A stretch of 64,000 nucleotides of DNA from Hymenobacter sp. 15J16-1T3B (GTDB taxonomy: Bacteria; Bacteroidota; Bacteroidia; Cytophagales; Hymenobacteraceae), in the NCBI RefSeq assembly GCF_020711235.1, contig NZ_JAJFAV010000013.1, positions 1 through 64,000 of the forward strand, given 5' to 3'. Positions 1-9,100 of this stretch are shown here, in pieces. Below the pieces are notes generated by a model. The model was not told the origin of the DNA, ran no database searches, and worked only from the letters and a program-made list of their open reading frames with translations. Position 1 is the first letter of the stretch, and every line of letters starts with the position of its first letter. The translations under genes were made by a program, and so were the position numbers.

Positions 1-188
1 AGTTGGTAGTCGTCGAGCAGGCGGTAGGGAGCGGCGCTGCCCGCCGGGCGCCACTCCACCACTTCTTTCACCACGTTATAGCGCATTTGGTAGCGCGTTA
101 AAAGGTAGTCCTCCACGGCCCGCAGCTTCTGATCCACCTCACCTTGGTCGTGTTCCGAAACGCCGGCCTGTTTTGACGTCGTCTTCAT
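1..188 (-). CDS. VapE-like/primase-helicase protein, N-terminal part only
   Basis: Only the first 62 codons are visible; the gene runs off the left edge. It starts at the ATG at 188, which overlaps the TGA stop of the upstream gene (ATGA arrangement), indicating translational coupling. The visible peptide contains VEDYLLTRYQMRYNVVKEVV followed by a WRP and a YRLLDDYQ segment. I recall this pattern from the N-termini of Bacteroidota VapE or DUF3987-type proteins of mobile elements, which are P-loop ATPases thought to act in element replication. The ATPase domain itself lies outside the window, so the family call rests on the N-terminus and on the preceding helix-turn-helix gene. Confidence 0.5.
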   Translation of the reverse strand, partial: MKTTSKQAGVSEHDQGEVDQKLRAVEDYLLTRYQMRYNVVKEVVEWRPAGSAAPYRLLDDYQ

Positions 189-577
189 AGGCCAGCCTGC
201 GTGGTGAGTTGGGCCAGCGTTTCCGGGCGGCAAATCTGAGCGGGAATACGATGGCATTGGCCTTGGGGAGCGGGCCCACCGATGCGTACCACAACTTCGG
301 TAAGAGTGGGATCTTGCTCCAGCAGACGGATCAATTCCTGCTCGATTTCGTGCCACATCTCCGGCCACAGCAATAGGGCTTCAATTGCCGAGGCTGGCAT
401 TTGCCCGCGCAACGAATGCACGAGGCAGTGAATTTCCTTCAAATCCTGGCCAAACTCCTGTTGCCTGGAGCGGGCCAGTTCCGACATCGTAGACTTCGGG
501 CGTCCGGCCGTCCAGCCGGCCACCTTCAGGTGCAGTACCAGGCTTTTTTCTTCAATGGTGGTAATGGTGGTTAGCAC
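185..577 (-). CDS. Hypothetical protein of accessory operon
   Basis: I do not recognise this protein. Two starts are possible. A GTG at 577 overlaps the TAA of the upstream helix-turn-helix gene (GTGCTAA) and gives 130 residues. An ATG at 487 gives about 100 residues beginning MSELARSRQQEFGQ. I chose the GTG because the overlap with the upstream stop mirrors the ATGA overlap at the downstream end, giving a tightly coupled three-gene operon. Most of the protein looks helical and acidic-polar (for example LRGQMPASAIEALLLWPEMW). There is no signal peptide or membrane segment. Its place between an excisionase-like protein and a VapE-like gene suggests a role in element replication or its control (inference). 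Confidence 0.5.
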   Translation of the reverse strand: MLTTITTIEEKSLVLHLKVAGWTAGRPKSTMSELARSRQQEFGQDLKEIHCLVHSLRGQMPASAIEALLLWPEMWHEIEQELIRLLEQDPTLTEVVVRIGGPAPQGQCHRIPAQICRPETLAQLTTQAGL

Positions 578-900
578 GGCTGGCGCCCCTCCTTCGGCTT
601 GGAAGCCTCCAGGTACGCGACCAACTCGCTGCGGCGGTAGAGCACGCGCTTGTCGGAGGAGTGGTACGCCGTGATGCGGCCCTCGCGGCGCAGCTTGTTG
701 AGCGTGGGTTTGGAGAGGTGCACAAACGCCAGCGCCTGCCGGGTCGTCAGATATTCCGAACCGCCTTGCGTGGCGCTCAGGTGCACGGCGGCGAGCAAAG
801 GCTGGAGCTTCTCGTCCAGCAGCATGCTCAGCAGCTCGTGCAGTTGGGGAAGCGACAGCATGACCAGTGCCACTTCGTGTAGGGTGTTGGGTAACTTCAT
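571..900 (-). CDS. Helix-turn-helix (excisionase/MerR-like) DNA-binding protein
   Basis: This is a 109-residue protein. Its second half reads YLTTRQALAFVHLSKPTLNK, then RREGRITAYHSSDKRVLYRR, then SELVAYLEA. This is the usual layout of the HTH_17/excisionase family: a turn-containing recognition helix followed by a small wing and a short end helix. About 45 N-terminal residues form an amphipathic helical extension (LPQLHELLSMLLDEKLQPLL), possibly for dimerisation. Such proteins head replication or mobilisation operons of Bacteroidota integrative elements and act as excision factors or repressors. The start codon lies inside an inverted repeat (898-929). The next gene overlaps its stop. Confidence 0.75.
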   Translation of the reverse strand: MKLPNTLHEVALVMLSLPQLHELLSMLLDEKLQPLLAAVHLSATQGGSEYLTTRQALAFVHLSKPTLNKLRREGRITAYHSSDKRVLYRRSELVAYLEASKPKEGRQPC

Positions 901-929
901 TTGCCTTGTCTGTAAGGTTCAGGCAAATG
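898..929 (-). promoter_or_regulatory. Inverted repeat over the HTH gene start codon
   Basis: Perfect 9-bp arms, CATTTGCCT at 898-906 and AGGCAAATG at 921-929, are separated by 14 bases. The left arm contains the complement of the ATG of the helix-turn-helix gene. It may be an autoregulatory operator or an mRNA hairpin that hides the start. Function is inferred from position only. Confidence 0.45.
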
Positions 930-937
930 TTTAGGCG

Positions 938-970
938 GTGGGAAAGACGCAAGAGGGACGCCTTTCCCAC
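938..970 (-). terminator. Hairpin after the decayed gene
   Basis: Perfect 9-bp arms GTGGGAAAG (938-946) and CTTTCCCAC (962-970) are separated by 15 bases, just past the stop at 987 of the minus-strand gene. There is no long U tract, so termination is only likely. Confidence 0.4.
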
Positions 971-986
971 AAAATGTCAGACTTAC

Positions 987-1846
987 CTATTTCTTACGGA
1001 CTTCACGTAGGTCGAACGCGTCGACGTCGATGCCAGGCATAATGCGGCGAATGTAGAGGAGGGCTTGATCGAAATTTTCCTGGGTATAGATGTATTCTTT
1101 CCCCCGTTCCCGCGCCTTCTCTGTCAAATTGGAGTTGAGGTAACGTCGGATCAGTCCCCTGTTGCCCTTGAGGGCCTTCACGATATAGTCTGCTTGCTGG
1201 TCAACATCGTTTCGGTTGGGCAGCTCAATGAGCCCGTACACGAACAACGTTTTATAAGCCAACACCTTCTGATTGATAAAAATATGCTTGGCCGGACCTT
1301 CCTGCTTAGCGGCGGCAATTCGCTCCGCTCGCATCTCTTTGCACAAGGCCTCGAACAAAGTCAGAGTGCCTTGCAACACAAATCGGGTGGTCTCCTGAAG
1401 TCCCGGCTCCAACACACGTTGCGTAGTTTGTTGAAGCAAGATTTCTCAGAAATACCCCTGCAACTCCGTCTGTGCTCGGGAACTGGTCAACTGCCGCAAG
1501 TGAAACGTGAGCAGTTCCATGTTGTACGCCTCGCTGGGTTGTACCCAGGCGCCAGCGCCGCCGACGTCTATTCCGCCCGTCCGTAAGCGATTGAGCAAAA
1601 AGCTTCGAAGGTTCGCTGGGAGGCTGGTTCGCAGCGCCCGGCCAAGTCTACTTCGTAGACGCAAGGAAAAGCCAACGGCTGCTTCAGTTTGCCTTCATCC
1701 GCGAGCTTTGTCGGCAAGGTGAAGTCCTCGCCTGCGGCAGTTGCTGCATCAAACGCTTGGACGACGCACGGAGCATACACATACTGCTTGACGTCCTGCT
1801 CTACGGTTAAGTGGAAGAACTTTACAGCCCCCTTCGACATACTCAT
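987..1846 (-). pseudogene. Decayed gene of unknown function (frameshift plus stop)
   Basis: Three consecutive open segments appear to be one broken gene of roughly 285 codons. The first runs from the ATG at 1846 to about 1590 and begins MSMSKGAVKFFHLTVEQDVK. A shift of one frame near 1590-1610 leads into a segment that reads FLLNRLRTGGIDVGG onwards. That segment is stopped by an in-frame TGA at 1446-1448 (after TELQGYF), and the same frame continues directly as EILLQQTTQRVLEPGLQETT to the stop at 987. The last part has no ATG near its beginning; its first usable codon is a TTG at 1439, three codons after the stop. I do not recognise the family. If the last part is still translated it would be about 150 residues, basic and helical. 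Confidence 0.55.
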
Positions 1847-1934
1847 TACAACAGCTTACCGCAATTTACGGGGCGGCTGAATACGACAGGCACAAACACA
1901 GTCTACCGCGGTCCCACTTGCGGCCCCAGTAAAT

Positions 1935-1971
1935 AAAAAACCCTGTTTGCAAGTTGCAGACAGGGTTTTCA
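1935..1971 (-). terminator. Terminator of tRNA-Lys
   Basis: On the minus strand a 10-bp stem (AAAACCCTGT with ACAGGGTTTT) is extended inward after one mismatch and is followed by TTTTTTATTT. It begins two bases after the tRNA 3' end, as expected for a single-gene tRNA transcript. Confidence 0.85.
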
Positions 1972-1972
1972 G

Positions 1973-2045
1973 TGATTCCGCTGGGATTCGAACCCAGGAC
2001 CCATACATTAAAAGTGTATTGCTCTACCAGCTGAGCTACAGAATC
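1973..2045 (-). tRNA. tRNA-Lys (anticodon TTT)
   Basis: The 73-base minus-strand gene folds as a tRNA. The acceptor arm is GATTCTG with CGGAATC, and the discriminator is A. The D arm contains GCTCAGCTGGTAGAGC, the anticodon loop is CTTTTAA with anticodon TTT, and the T arm contains GGTTCGAATCC. CCA is not encoded. The anticodon reads lysine AAA/AAG codons. A promoter lies 43 bases upstream and a terminator follows directly. The accessory genes begin on the 3' side of this tRNA, so it is a likely attachment site. Confidence 0.97.
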
Positions 2046-2087
2046 GTTTTCTTTGCATCCGGCGACCTACTGTCGTCGATTGTGGCA

Positions 2088-2119
2088 CAAAAGTAGTTGG
2101 CTACGCATCGAATGCCAAA
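2088..2119 (-). promoter_or_regulatory. Promoter of tRNA-Lys
   Basis: On the minus strand TTTG (2119-2116) and TACTTTTG (2095-2088) are separated by 20 bases. This matches the Bacteroidota consensus of -33 TTTG and -7 TAnnTTTG. It overlaps the first codons of the divergent BatE-like gene. Confidence 0.75.
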
Positions 2120-2837
2120 CTTTCCGGCAAAAAAAATTACCGTTTGCAGCCTGCTGCTCGTGTTTTTGACGCAAACAGCTCTCGTTCAGGCTGCTCCCCC
2201 TCATTCGCTCGTAGCCGATTCGCTGTTTGAGGCTGGCAAGCCCATGGAGGCCTACCAGCATTACCGCGCCCTGCTCCACCAACGCGTGGTCAGCCGCCAG
2301 CAATTGCTGCGCATGGCGGCCGTGCAGGAAAGCCGCGACCAATACCCCGCGGCACTGTACTACCTCAACCTGTACCAGGAATTCTACCCGAGCCCGGTGG
2401 TGTGGCGCAAAACCGCGGAGCTGGCGGCCTCCCACCGCCTCACCGGCTACCCCGACAACTGGCGGCAACAGTTAGCGTTGTCGCTGCGGCGCTACTACCC
2501 TACTGTGCTGCAGGGCTTGCTGGCCATCGGGGTGGCCGTGGGCACGCTGCTGCTGGTGCGTCGCCGCGGGTTGGCGCGGGGCTGGTGGCTGACGTACGGT
2601 TTCTACCTGCTCTTCGTGGCAGCGTTTCTCAACATCTTCACCACCAGCACCGTCGGGTTGGTGTGCCGGCCCCGCGCGGCGCTGATGAGCGCCCCCAGCG
2701 CCGGGGCGGCCTGGCTGACTACCGCCGCCGCCGGTGACCGGCTGCTGGTGCGCGGCCAGCAGGACATCTGGTACAAAGTGCTCTGGCGCGGGCGCACGGC
2801 CTACATCCGCCAGCACGACCTGCTGCTGGTGCAGTAA
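2112..2837 (+). CDS. BatE-like TPR/SH3 membrane protein
   Basis: The 241-residue protein starts at the ATG at 2112 (an upstream TTG at 2099 is less likely). A signal peptide (ITVCSLLLVFLTQTALVQA) is followed by a TPR-like helical segment (residues about 30-110, with FEAGKPMEAYQHYRALLHQ). Two membrane helices follow (about 125-145 and 155-175), then a bacterial SH3-like end with GDRLLVRGQQDIWYKVLW. This TPR, two-helix, SH3 order resembles the BatE proteins of Bacteroidota aerotolerance operons. No batA-D genes are beside it, so a stand-alone role is unknown. It is convergent with the dehydrogenase, with only 7 bp between stops. Confidence 0.65.
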   Translation: MPNFPAKKITVCSLLLVFLTQTALVQAAPPHSLVADSLFEAGKPMEAYQHYRALLHQRVVSRQQLLRMAAVQESRDQYPAALYYLNLYQEFYPSPVVWRKTAELAASHRLTGYPDNWRQQLALSLRRYYPTVLQGLLAIGVAVGTLLLVRRRGLARGWWLTYGFYLLFVAAFLNIFTTSTVGLVCRPRAALMSAPSAGAAWLTTAAAGDRLLVRGQQDIWYKVLWRGRTAYIRQHDLLLVQ

Positions 2838-2844
2838 CGCGCGC

Positions 2845-3654
2845 CTAGCGCACCGGCGAGTCTTTCTCCTTGCGAAACTCGTTGAGCACGAGCCGGTCCA
2901 TAATGCCGGCGGGCAGCCACTTGTTCAGGAATACCGTCAGCTTGCCTTTGCCGGTGAGCACCAGCGTAGGGCTGCGTTGCTGCACGGCGCGCAGGATGTG
3001 GTCGGCCACTTCCGCGCTGCTCATCATGCTGGCCTCGTCGCGCGGCGACTCGCCCTGCTGCGAGCCGTCGGCGGCCAAGGCGGTGTTGCGGATGTTGGAA
3101 GCGGTGAAGCCGGGGCAAGCTGTGAGTACGTGCACGCCCTGGGGCGCGAGTTCCGTGCGCAACGACTCCAGGAAGCCGTTCATGGCAAACTTGGAAGCCG
3201 AGTAGCCCGTGCGGCCCGGCAGGCCGCGGTAGCCGGCGATGCTGGAAATGCCTACCACGCTGCCGCGGCGGCTGAGCAAATGCGGCAGGGCAAACTTGGT
3301 GGTGTAGACGGTACCGAAGAAGTTGGTTTGCATCAGCCGGCGGATGACGTCGAGCGAGGCGTCGGCGAAAACAGCGCGCATGGAAATGCCGGCGTTGTTG
3401 ATCAGCACGTCGAGGCCGCCGAAGGCCTGCACGGTCTCGGCCACGGCGCGCTGGCAGTCGGCTTCCTCGCCCACGTCGGCGCGGATGGCCAGGGCCTGAA
3501 TGCCCTGGGCGGTGAGCTCGGCGTGGGTTTGGGCGAGGCGCTGGGCGTCGCGGCCGGTGAAGGCGACGCGGGCGCCGGCCCGGCCGAATGCCACGGCGCA
3601 GGCCTGCCCGATGCCGGAGGTACCGCCCGTAATCAGAACTACTTTGTTGTGCAT
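2845..3654 (-). CDS. Short-chain dehydrogenase/reductase (SDR)
   Basis: The 269-residue protein is a classical SDR. It has the cofactor motif TGGTSGIG near residue 10, the NNAG motif near residue 88, a catalytic Ser in GISSIAGYRG, and YSASK near residue 155. FTGRD after the second strand suggests NADP preference. The C-terminus (KWLPAGIMDRLVLNEFRKEK) is typical of Bacteroidota SDRs that act on lipid-like or unknown alcohols, so the substrate cannot be named. The ATG at 3654 is chosen over the TTG at 3660. A perfect -7 element TAGTTTTG lies at 3708-3701, about 47 bases upstream. The gene is cytosolic and monocistronic. Confidence 0.88.
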   Translation of the reverse strand: MHNKVVLITGGTSGIGQACAVAFGRAGARVAFTGRDAQRLAQTHAELTAQGIQALAIRADVGEEADCQRAVAETVQAFGGLDVLINNAGISMRAVFADASLDVIRRLMQTNFFGTVYTTKFALPHLLSRRGSVVGISSIAGYRGLPGRTGYSASKFAMNGFLESLRTELAPQGVHVLTACPGFTASNIRNTALAADGSQQGESPRDEASMMSSAEVADHILRAVQQRSPTLVLTGKGKLTVFLNKWLPAGIMDRLVLNEFRKEKDSPVR

Positions 3655-3700
3655 CTGCAAAAGCGAATTCGGACCGCGGCGGCAAGCCGCAGCCAGCGGA

Positions 3701-3708
3701 CAAAACTA
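3701..3708 (-). promoter_or_regulatory. -7 promoter element of the SDR gene
   Basis: TAGTTTTG on the minus strand fits TAnnTTTG exactly, 47 bases upstream of the SDR start. No clear TTTG at -33 was found. Confidence 0.5.
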
Positions 3709-3864
3709 CGGGCTTTTCGGGCAGGCACGGGGCACGGCGGGCATTAGTCGACAAATCCGGCGAAACCGTCGATTACGGGCCCCAAAAGTTGGATTAAGGG
3801 GCGTTAAGCTTTGTATTTAGTCGCTACATTTAAGGCGGTGAATTCCCTTCTCGCCGTTGACTTT

Positions 3865-6093
3865 ATGACGCAGCATTTACGGTCCTGGCGCCTAGCGCCC
3901 TTATTTCTTGTGTTGGCCGGCTGGTTTTCGGCCCTCTCGGCGGCGGCCCAGTGCCCGGCCACGACCAGCAGCTGCACGCCCGGGTCGGCACCGGCCTCGT
4001 CGTACCCCTTCGCCATGGGTATTTTCAACGTGACGCTGGGCACCATCAACAGCACCACGGCCGGCGTGGCCGACGGCTACCGCGACTACTCCTGCACGGT
4101 GGGCACCTCGCTCACCATCGGGCAAAACTACACCCTGCAGGTGCGCACCAACGCCTCGGCCGACGAGAACGTGCGCGTGTGGATTGACCTGAACAACGAC
4201 GGGCAATTCAACAACACTGCCCAGACCAGCGGCGGCGAGTTGGTGTTCAGCTCGTCGGGCCGCGGCACGCAGTCGGGCACGGTGCGCATCGGGGCGGGCG
4301 CTACTACGGGCGTGGCCCTGCGCATGCGCGTGGCCGCCGACTACGTGAACGTGGCCGTGCCCACGCCCTGCTCGACGCCGCAGTACTCGCAGACCGAGGA
4401 CTACCGCGTGACCCTGCAGGCGGCCACGGCCGCGCCGGTGGCCGCCTTCGTGGCCGACCAGACGCTGACCTGCTCGGGCTGCGTGCAGTTTACCGACCAG
4501 AGCACGAACGGGCCGACCAGCTGGCTCTGGGACTTCGGCGACAACACCACCAGCACCCAGCAAAACCCGCGCAAGTGCTACACCACGGCCGGCACCTACA
4601 CCGTGACCCTGACGGCTACCAATACCTCGGGCTCGAACACGAGCACCCGCACCGGCTACGTCACCTACAACAGCCAGGTGCCGGTGGCCGCTGCCTGCAC
4701 CCCCACCACCCTCAACTACTGCTGCAACTACGGCATCACGGCCGTGAACCTGGGCACGCTCACCAACACCTCGACCGGGGGCTCGGCCGGCTACCAGGAT
4801 TTCACCTGCACCGGCCGGGTGTCGCTGACGGAGGCCACCCGCTACCCGCTTACCATCATCACCAGCAGCAACCGCCAGGACACCCGCGTGTGGCTCGACC
4901 TGAACAACGACGGGCAGTTCGCGAGCAGCGAGCAGCTGCTGCAGTCGCTGGACCAGGCCTCGCCGGTGACGGGCTTCGTGACTATTCCGAACACGGCGGT
5001 GAAAAACGTGCCGCTGCGCCTGCGCATCGTGTCGGACTTCGTCGGGTCGAGCTTCACGGCCTGCGCCGGCGTGCAGCAGGGCCAGGCTGAGGATTACACC
5101 GTGACGGTGCTGGCCAACACCCAGCCGCCGACGGCCGACTTCACCTCCAACTACGCCACGACCTGCACCAACCCGGTGCAGTTTACCGACCAGAGCTCCA
5201 ATGCTACCAGCTGGGCGTGGACGTTCGGGGACGGCGGCACCTCAACCCAGCAAAATCCCACGCACACCTACGCCACCTCGGGCGTGTACGACGTGAGCCT
5301 GACGGCGACCAACTCCTTCGGCAGCCAGACCATGACCAAGCGCGCGTACATTGCCGTGTCGGTGCCGTGCCTAACTTACTGCGCCTCCACCGGCACGAAT
5401 CTTAACTCCTGGATTACGACGGTGCAAATCAGCGGCGGTTCGCTCGCCACGCCCTTCGTCAACACCTCGGCGGCGGACCCCAACGGCTACGGCAACTACA
5501 CCACACGCGTGGCGGAGTTGCGCCTGGGCACGAGCTACACGATGAGCGTGGCCGCGGCCAACAACTTTCAGCGCACCACCACGGTGTGGATTGACTACAA
5601 CCGCAACGGCTCGTTTACCGACGCCGGGGAGCAGGTGCTGAACATCGCGGGCACGACCACCATGACCAGCGCCTTCACGCTGCCCACCGCCGCGGCCGCC
5701 GCGGGCTTCACCCGCATGCGCGTGCTGATGCGCCTGAATGGCAACGCCCCGCAGCCCTGCGTGCAAAACCAGGTAAACGCCGAAACGGAAGACTACTCGG
5801 TGAATATTTCGCCGGCGCTGGCCACGGCCGCCCCCCGCGACCTGCCGGGCCTGGAAGTGTACCCCAACCCCACCCCCGACGGCCAGCTGCAGCTGCGCCT
5901 GGCCGCGGCCGGGGCCGGCCTCTACGAAGCCACCGTGGAAAATTTGCTTGGCGCCGTGGTGCTGCGCCAGCCGGTGCGCCTGGGCGCCGCCGAAACGGTT
6001 CTGAGCCTGGCGGCGCTGCCGCAGGGCGTGTACGTACTGCGCCTGCACAGCGCCGGCGGCCAGCAGGCCACGCGCCGCATCGTGCGCAATTAA
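3865..6093 (+). CDS. Secreted GEVED/PKD protein with T9SS type A sorting domain
   Basis: The 742-residue protein starts at the ATG at 3865 (a TTG at 3811 would put extra sequence before the signal peptide). After the signal peptide (LFLVLAGWFSALSAAAQ) there are three GEVED-type modules. Each ends with an E-D-Y-x-V motif (TEDYRVTL, AEDYTVTV, TEDYSVNI) and contains WIDLNNDGQF or WIDYNRNGSF. They alternate with two PKD domains (SWLWDFGDNTTSTQQNP and SWAWTFGDGGTSTQQNP). The last 80 residues (LEVYPNPTPDGQLQL to RRIVRN) are a T9SS type A domain, so the protein is predicted to reach the cell surface or medium. GEVED modules are usually found in adhesins or accessory regions of secreted enzymes; no catalytic domain is present. 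Confidence 0.9.
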   Translation: MTQHLRSWRLAPLFLVLAGWFSALSAAAQCPATTSSCTPGSAPASSYPFAMGIFNVTLGTINSTTAGVADGYRDYSCTVGTSLTIGQNYTLQVRTNASADENVRVWIDLNNDGQFNNTAQTSGGELVFSSSGRGTQSGTVRIGAGATTGVALRMRVAADYVNVAVPTPCSTPQYSQTEDYRVTLQAATAAPVAAFVADQTLTCSGCVQFTDQSTNGPTSWLWDFGDNTTSTQQNPRKCYTTAGTYTVTLTATNTSGSNTSTRTGYVTYNSQVPVAAACTPTTLNYCCNYGITAVNLGTLTNTSTGGSAGYQDFTCTGRVSLTEATRYPLTIITSSNRQDTRVWLDLNNDGQFASSEQLLQSLDQASPVTGFVTIPNTAVKNVPLRLRIVSDFVGSSFTACAGVQQGQAEDYTVTVLANTQPPTADFTSNYATTCTNPVQFTDQSSNATSWAWTFGDGGTSTQQNPTHTYATSGVYDVSLTATNSFGSQTMTKRAYIAVSVPCLTYCASTGTNLNSWITTVQISGGSLATPFVNTSAADPNGYGNYTTRVAELRLGTSYTMSVAAANNFQRTTTVWIDYNRNGSFTDAGEQVLNIAGTTTMTSAFTLPTAAAAAGFTRMRVLMRLNGNAPQPCVQNQVNAETEDYSVNISPALATAAPRDLPGLEVYPNPTPDGQLQLRLAAAGAGLYEATVENLLGAVVLRQPVRLGAAETVLSLAALPQGVYVLRLHSAGGQQATRRIVRN

Positions 6094-6111
6094 GTAGCTG
6101 CATCCGGTTAT

Positions 6112-6150
6112 CCGGCCGAAACGAGGGTTTCGGCCGGCTTTTCTTGTTTT
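6112..6150 (+). terminator. Rho-independent terminator after the GEVED/PKD gene
   Basis: An 11-bp stem CCGGCCGAAAC/GTTTCGGCCGG with a GAGG loop is followed by CTTTTCTTGTTTT. The next gene starts 15 bases later. Confidence 0.8.
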
Positions 6151-6164
6151 CCTCTCCCCACTAT

Positions 6165-9100
6165 ATGATCAAACTTTTCCTCCGCTACGGGTTGCTCCTG
6201 TTGCTGCTGGCCGGCCTGGCCGCCCCGCAGGCACGAGCCTCCCACCTGCTCGGCGGCGAAATGACGTACAGCTACCTGGGCGCGCTGGGCTCCGGCTCGA
6301 CCCCGTTTCGCTACCGCGTGACGGTGCTGATTTACGTGAATGCCGCCACCGGGGGCTCGACGCCCTCCAGCGTACCCGACGGCCGCCCGACGATTACTGT
6401 CAATTTCTACAACAAGTCGCAGAACGGGGCGCTGATTCGCACGCTGACCATGAACCGGTTGAGCAACCCGCTCATTGTGCCACCGGGCTGCACCTCGGCG
6501 GGCACGCCGGTGCCGGTGCGCCTGTGCCGCTACGAAGCCACGGTGGACTTGCCCGTGTCGTTCGATGGCTACTACGCTACCTACACCGACGGCACCCGCA
6601 ACCGGGGCATTACCAACCTGGCCAACCCGTCGGATTCGCAGCAGCAGACCATTTACATGGAAATGGCCCCGCCGCTGCTGCCCAACACCTCCCCTACCTT
6701 CTCCGACACGGCCGTGGTGGTTATCTGCCAGGGCGACACCAGCCTGTTTTTGAACAACGCCGTGGACCCCGACGGGGACCGGCTCGTGTACTCGCTGGTG
6801 ACGCCCTACGACCGGTTGGCCAACGTCAACCAGTTCACGCCGCCCCCCATTGCGGTGCAGTACGCCCCGGGCTACGGTCCGACCACGCCGTTTGGTACGG
6901 CCGCGGGCAACTTTGCCACCCTCAACGCCAGCACCGGTCTGGCGACTTACGCCGTCACCCAGCTGGGCAATTTCGTGGTGTCGGTGGAAGTCAAGGAATT
7001 CCGCACCATCAACGGGCAGCAGGTGCAGGTGGGCTCCACCAGGCGCGAGGTGCAGCTGGTGGTCCGAACGTGCCCGCCGAACAACTCACCGCAATTTACG
7101 CCCAACACCGTGGCCCAACACCTTTTCACGGTGGAAGAAGGCCAGACCCTGAACTTCACCGTGGGCACCACCGACGCCGACGGCAACACCATCACCCTGA
7201 GAGCCAACAGCGTCCTGCTTGACGGCGCCGGCGGCTACAATACTACGTTTGGCGGGCAGGCGGGCATGGTGCTTCCCGGCGCGCTGACCGGCAGCGCCAC
7301 CGTGGTGGGCAGCGGCGGCAGCGCCAGCGCCTCGTTCCGCTTTACGCCCCGCTGCGGCGACGCCCGCGCCAACCCCTACGACGTGGCCATTACGGCTACG
7401 GACCAAGTCAACTGCAATTCCAAAACCATTGCCGACGTCTTCCAGATTCAGGTAACGCGCACGCCGGCGCCCACGGCCCTCAACGGGGACAGCGTGATTT
7501 GCGACGCGACCCAGGTGCGGACCTACACCGCTACCGGCCCCGCGCCGGCCGGGGGCTACACCTGGCGCGTGCAGGGCGGCGCCATCCAAGGCTCGGCCTC
7601 GGGTTCCGCCATTCAGGTGCGCTGGAACGGCACGGGCCAAGGCCGCGTGACGGTGCGCAACCTCTCCGCCTTCGGCTGCCAGAGCGACTCGGTGAGCCGC
7701 ACCATCAACATCCGCCCGGCCAGCAACCTCGCCGTGACGGCCTCGCAGCCGAGTATTTGCGTGGGGCAGTCGGTGACCTTGACGGCGACCAACGGCACCA
7801 CTTACACCTGGACCGGCGGCACGGGCACGCTGCCCAGCGGCGCCACCATTACCGTGTCGCCCACCCAGACGACGACGTACACCGTGACGTCGGGCGACGG
7901 GGTGTGCACCGCTTCGCGCACCGTCACCGTAACGGTGAACCCGCTGCCGCAAGCCAACGTGGGCGCCAGCCCCACCCCCAGCCTGTGCTCGGGCGAGTCG
8001 ATTTCGCTGGGCGCGGCGGCCGTAACGGGCCTGACCTACCAGTGGAGCCCGGCCACCGGCCTGAGCAGCGCCACCGTGGCCAACCCCACCGTGACGCTGA
8101 CCAACTCGACCGGCGCCCCCGTCACGCAGACCTACACGCTGACGGTGACGTCGACCAGCACCGGCTGCAGCAGCACGGCCACGGTAACCGTAACGGTGAA
8201 ACCCGGCGCCACGGCCAGTGCAGGCCCCAACCGTACCTTCTGCTCCGGCGAGTCGGCGCAGCTGGGCGCGGCGGCCGTGACGGGCTTGACTTACCAGTGG
8301 AGCCCGGCCACCGGCCTGAGCAGCGCCTCGGTGGCCAACCCGACGGTGACGCTGACCAACACCACCGGCGCCCCCGTCACGCAGGTGTATACCGTGACGG
8401 CCAGCACCAGCCTCGGCTGCCAGGCCACCAGCCAGGTGACGGTGACGGTCAATCCGGCCATTGTAGCCCAGCCCGGCGCCAACGTAGCCATCTGCTCGGG
8501 TGCTTCGGCGCAGCTGGGCGCGGCGGCCGTGACGGGCTTGACTTACCAGTGGAGCCCGGCTACGGGCCTGAGCAGCGCCACCGCGGCTAACCCCACCGTG
8601 ACGCTGACCAACACCACCGGCGCCCCCGTCACGCAGACCTACACGCTGACGACCACCTCCAGCAGCACGACCTGCTTCGGCACGGCTACGGTGACCGTAA
8701 CGGTAAACCCGCGGCCGCAGGTAGCCCAGAACACGGCGCTTACGGTGTGCTCGGGCCAAACTGCCACGCTGACCGGGGCCACGGCCGCTCCCGGTGTTAC
8801 CTACGCTTGGACTTCGGCTACGCTCGGCGACCTGGACAACCCGGCTTCCGCCAGCCCCACGGCCACGGTAACCAACCCGACCAATGCCCCCATCGTGCGC
8901 ACCTACACCCTGACGGCCACCAACCCCGCGGCCGTGGGCGGCTGCACCAACACGACGGTATTCACGCTGACCGTTAATCCGGCCGTTGTCGTCAATGCCG
9001 GCGGCAACGTGACGGTGTGCTCGGGCGACACGCCCCCGCAACTCGGGGCCGCGCCGCTGGCGGGCTACACGTATCAGTGGAGCCCGGCTACCGGCCTGAG

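Larger units (their letters stand above)
1..1972. mobile_element. Probable edge of an integrated element next to tRNA-Lys
   Basis: From position 1 to the tRNA-Lys 3' end the genes are of accessory type: a VapE-like protein start, an unknown overlapping gene, an excisionase-like helix-turn-helix protein and a decayed gene, all on the minus strand. Base composition is visibly less GC-rich than the following chromosome. The block abuts the 3' end of a tRNA gene, a classic integration site for tyrosine-recombinase elements. No integrase and no second attachment site are inside the window, so the element's identity and its other end cannot be seen. This is inference from gene content and position. 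Confidence 0.45.

Noticed and set aside
578-970. Upstream half of the minus-strand frame that ends at 185
   Set aside because: Codons before 577 are a shadow of the helix-turn-helix gene read in another frame; the real gene starts at 577 or 487.
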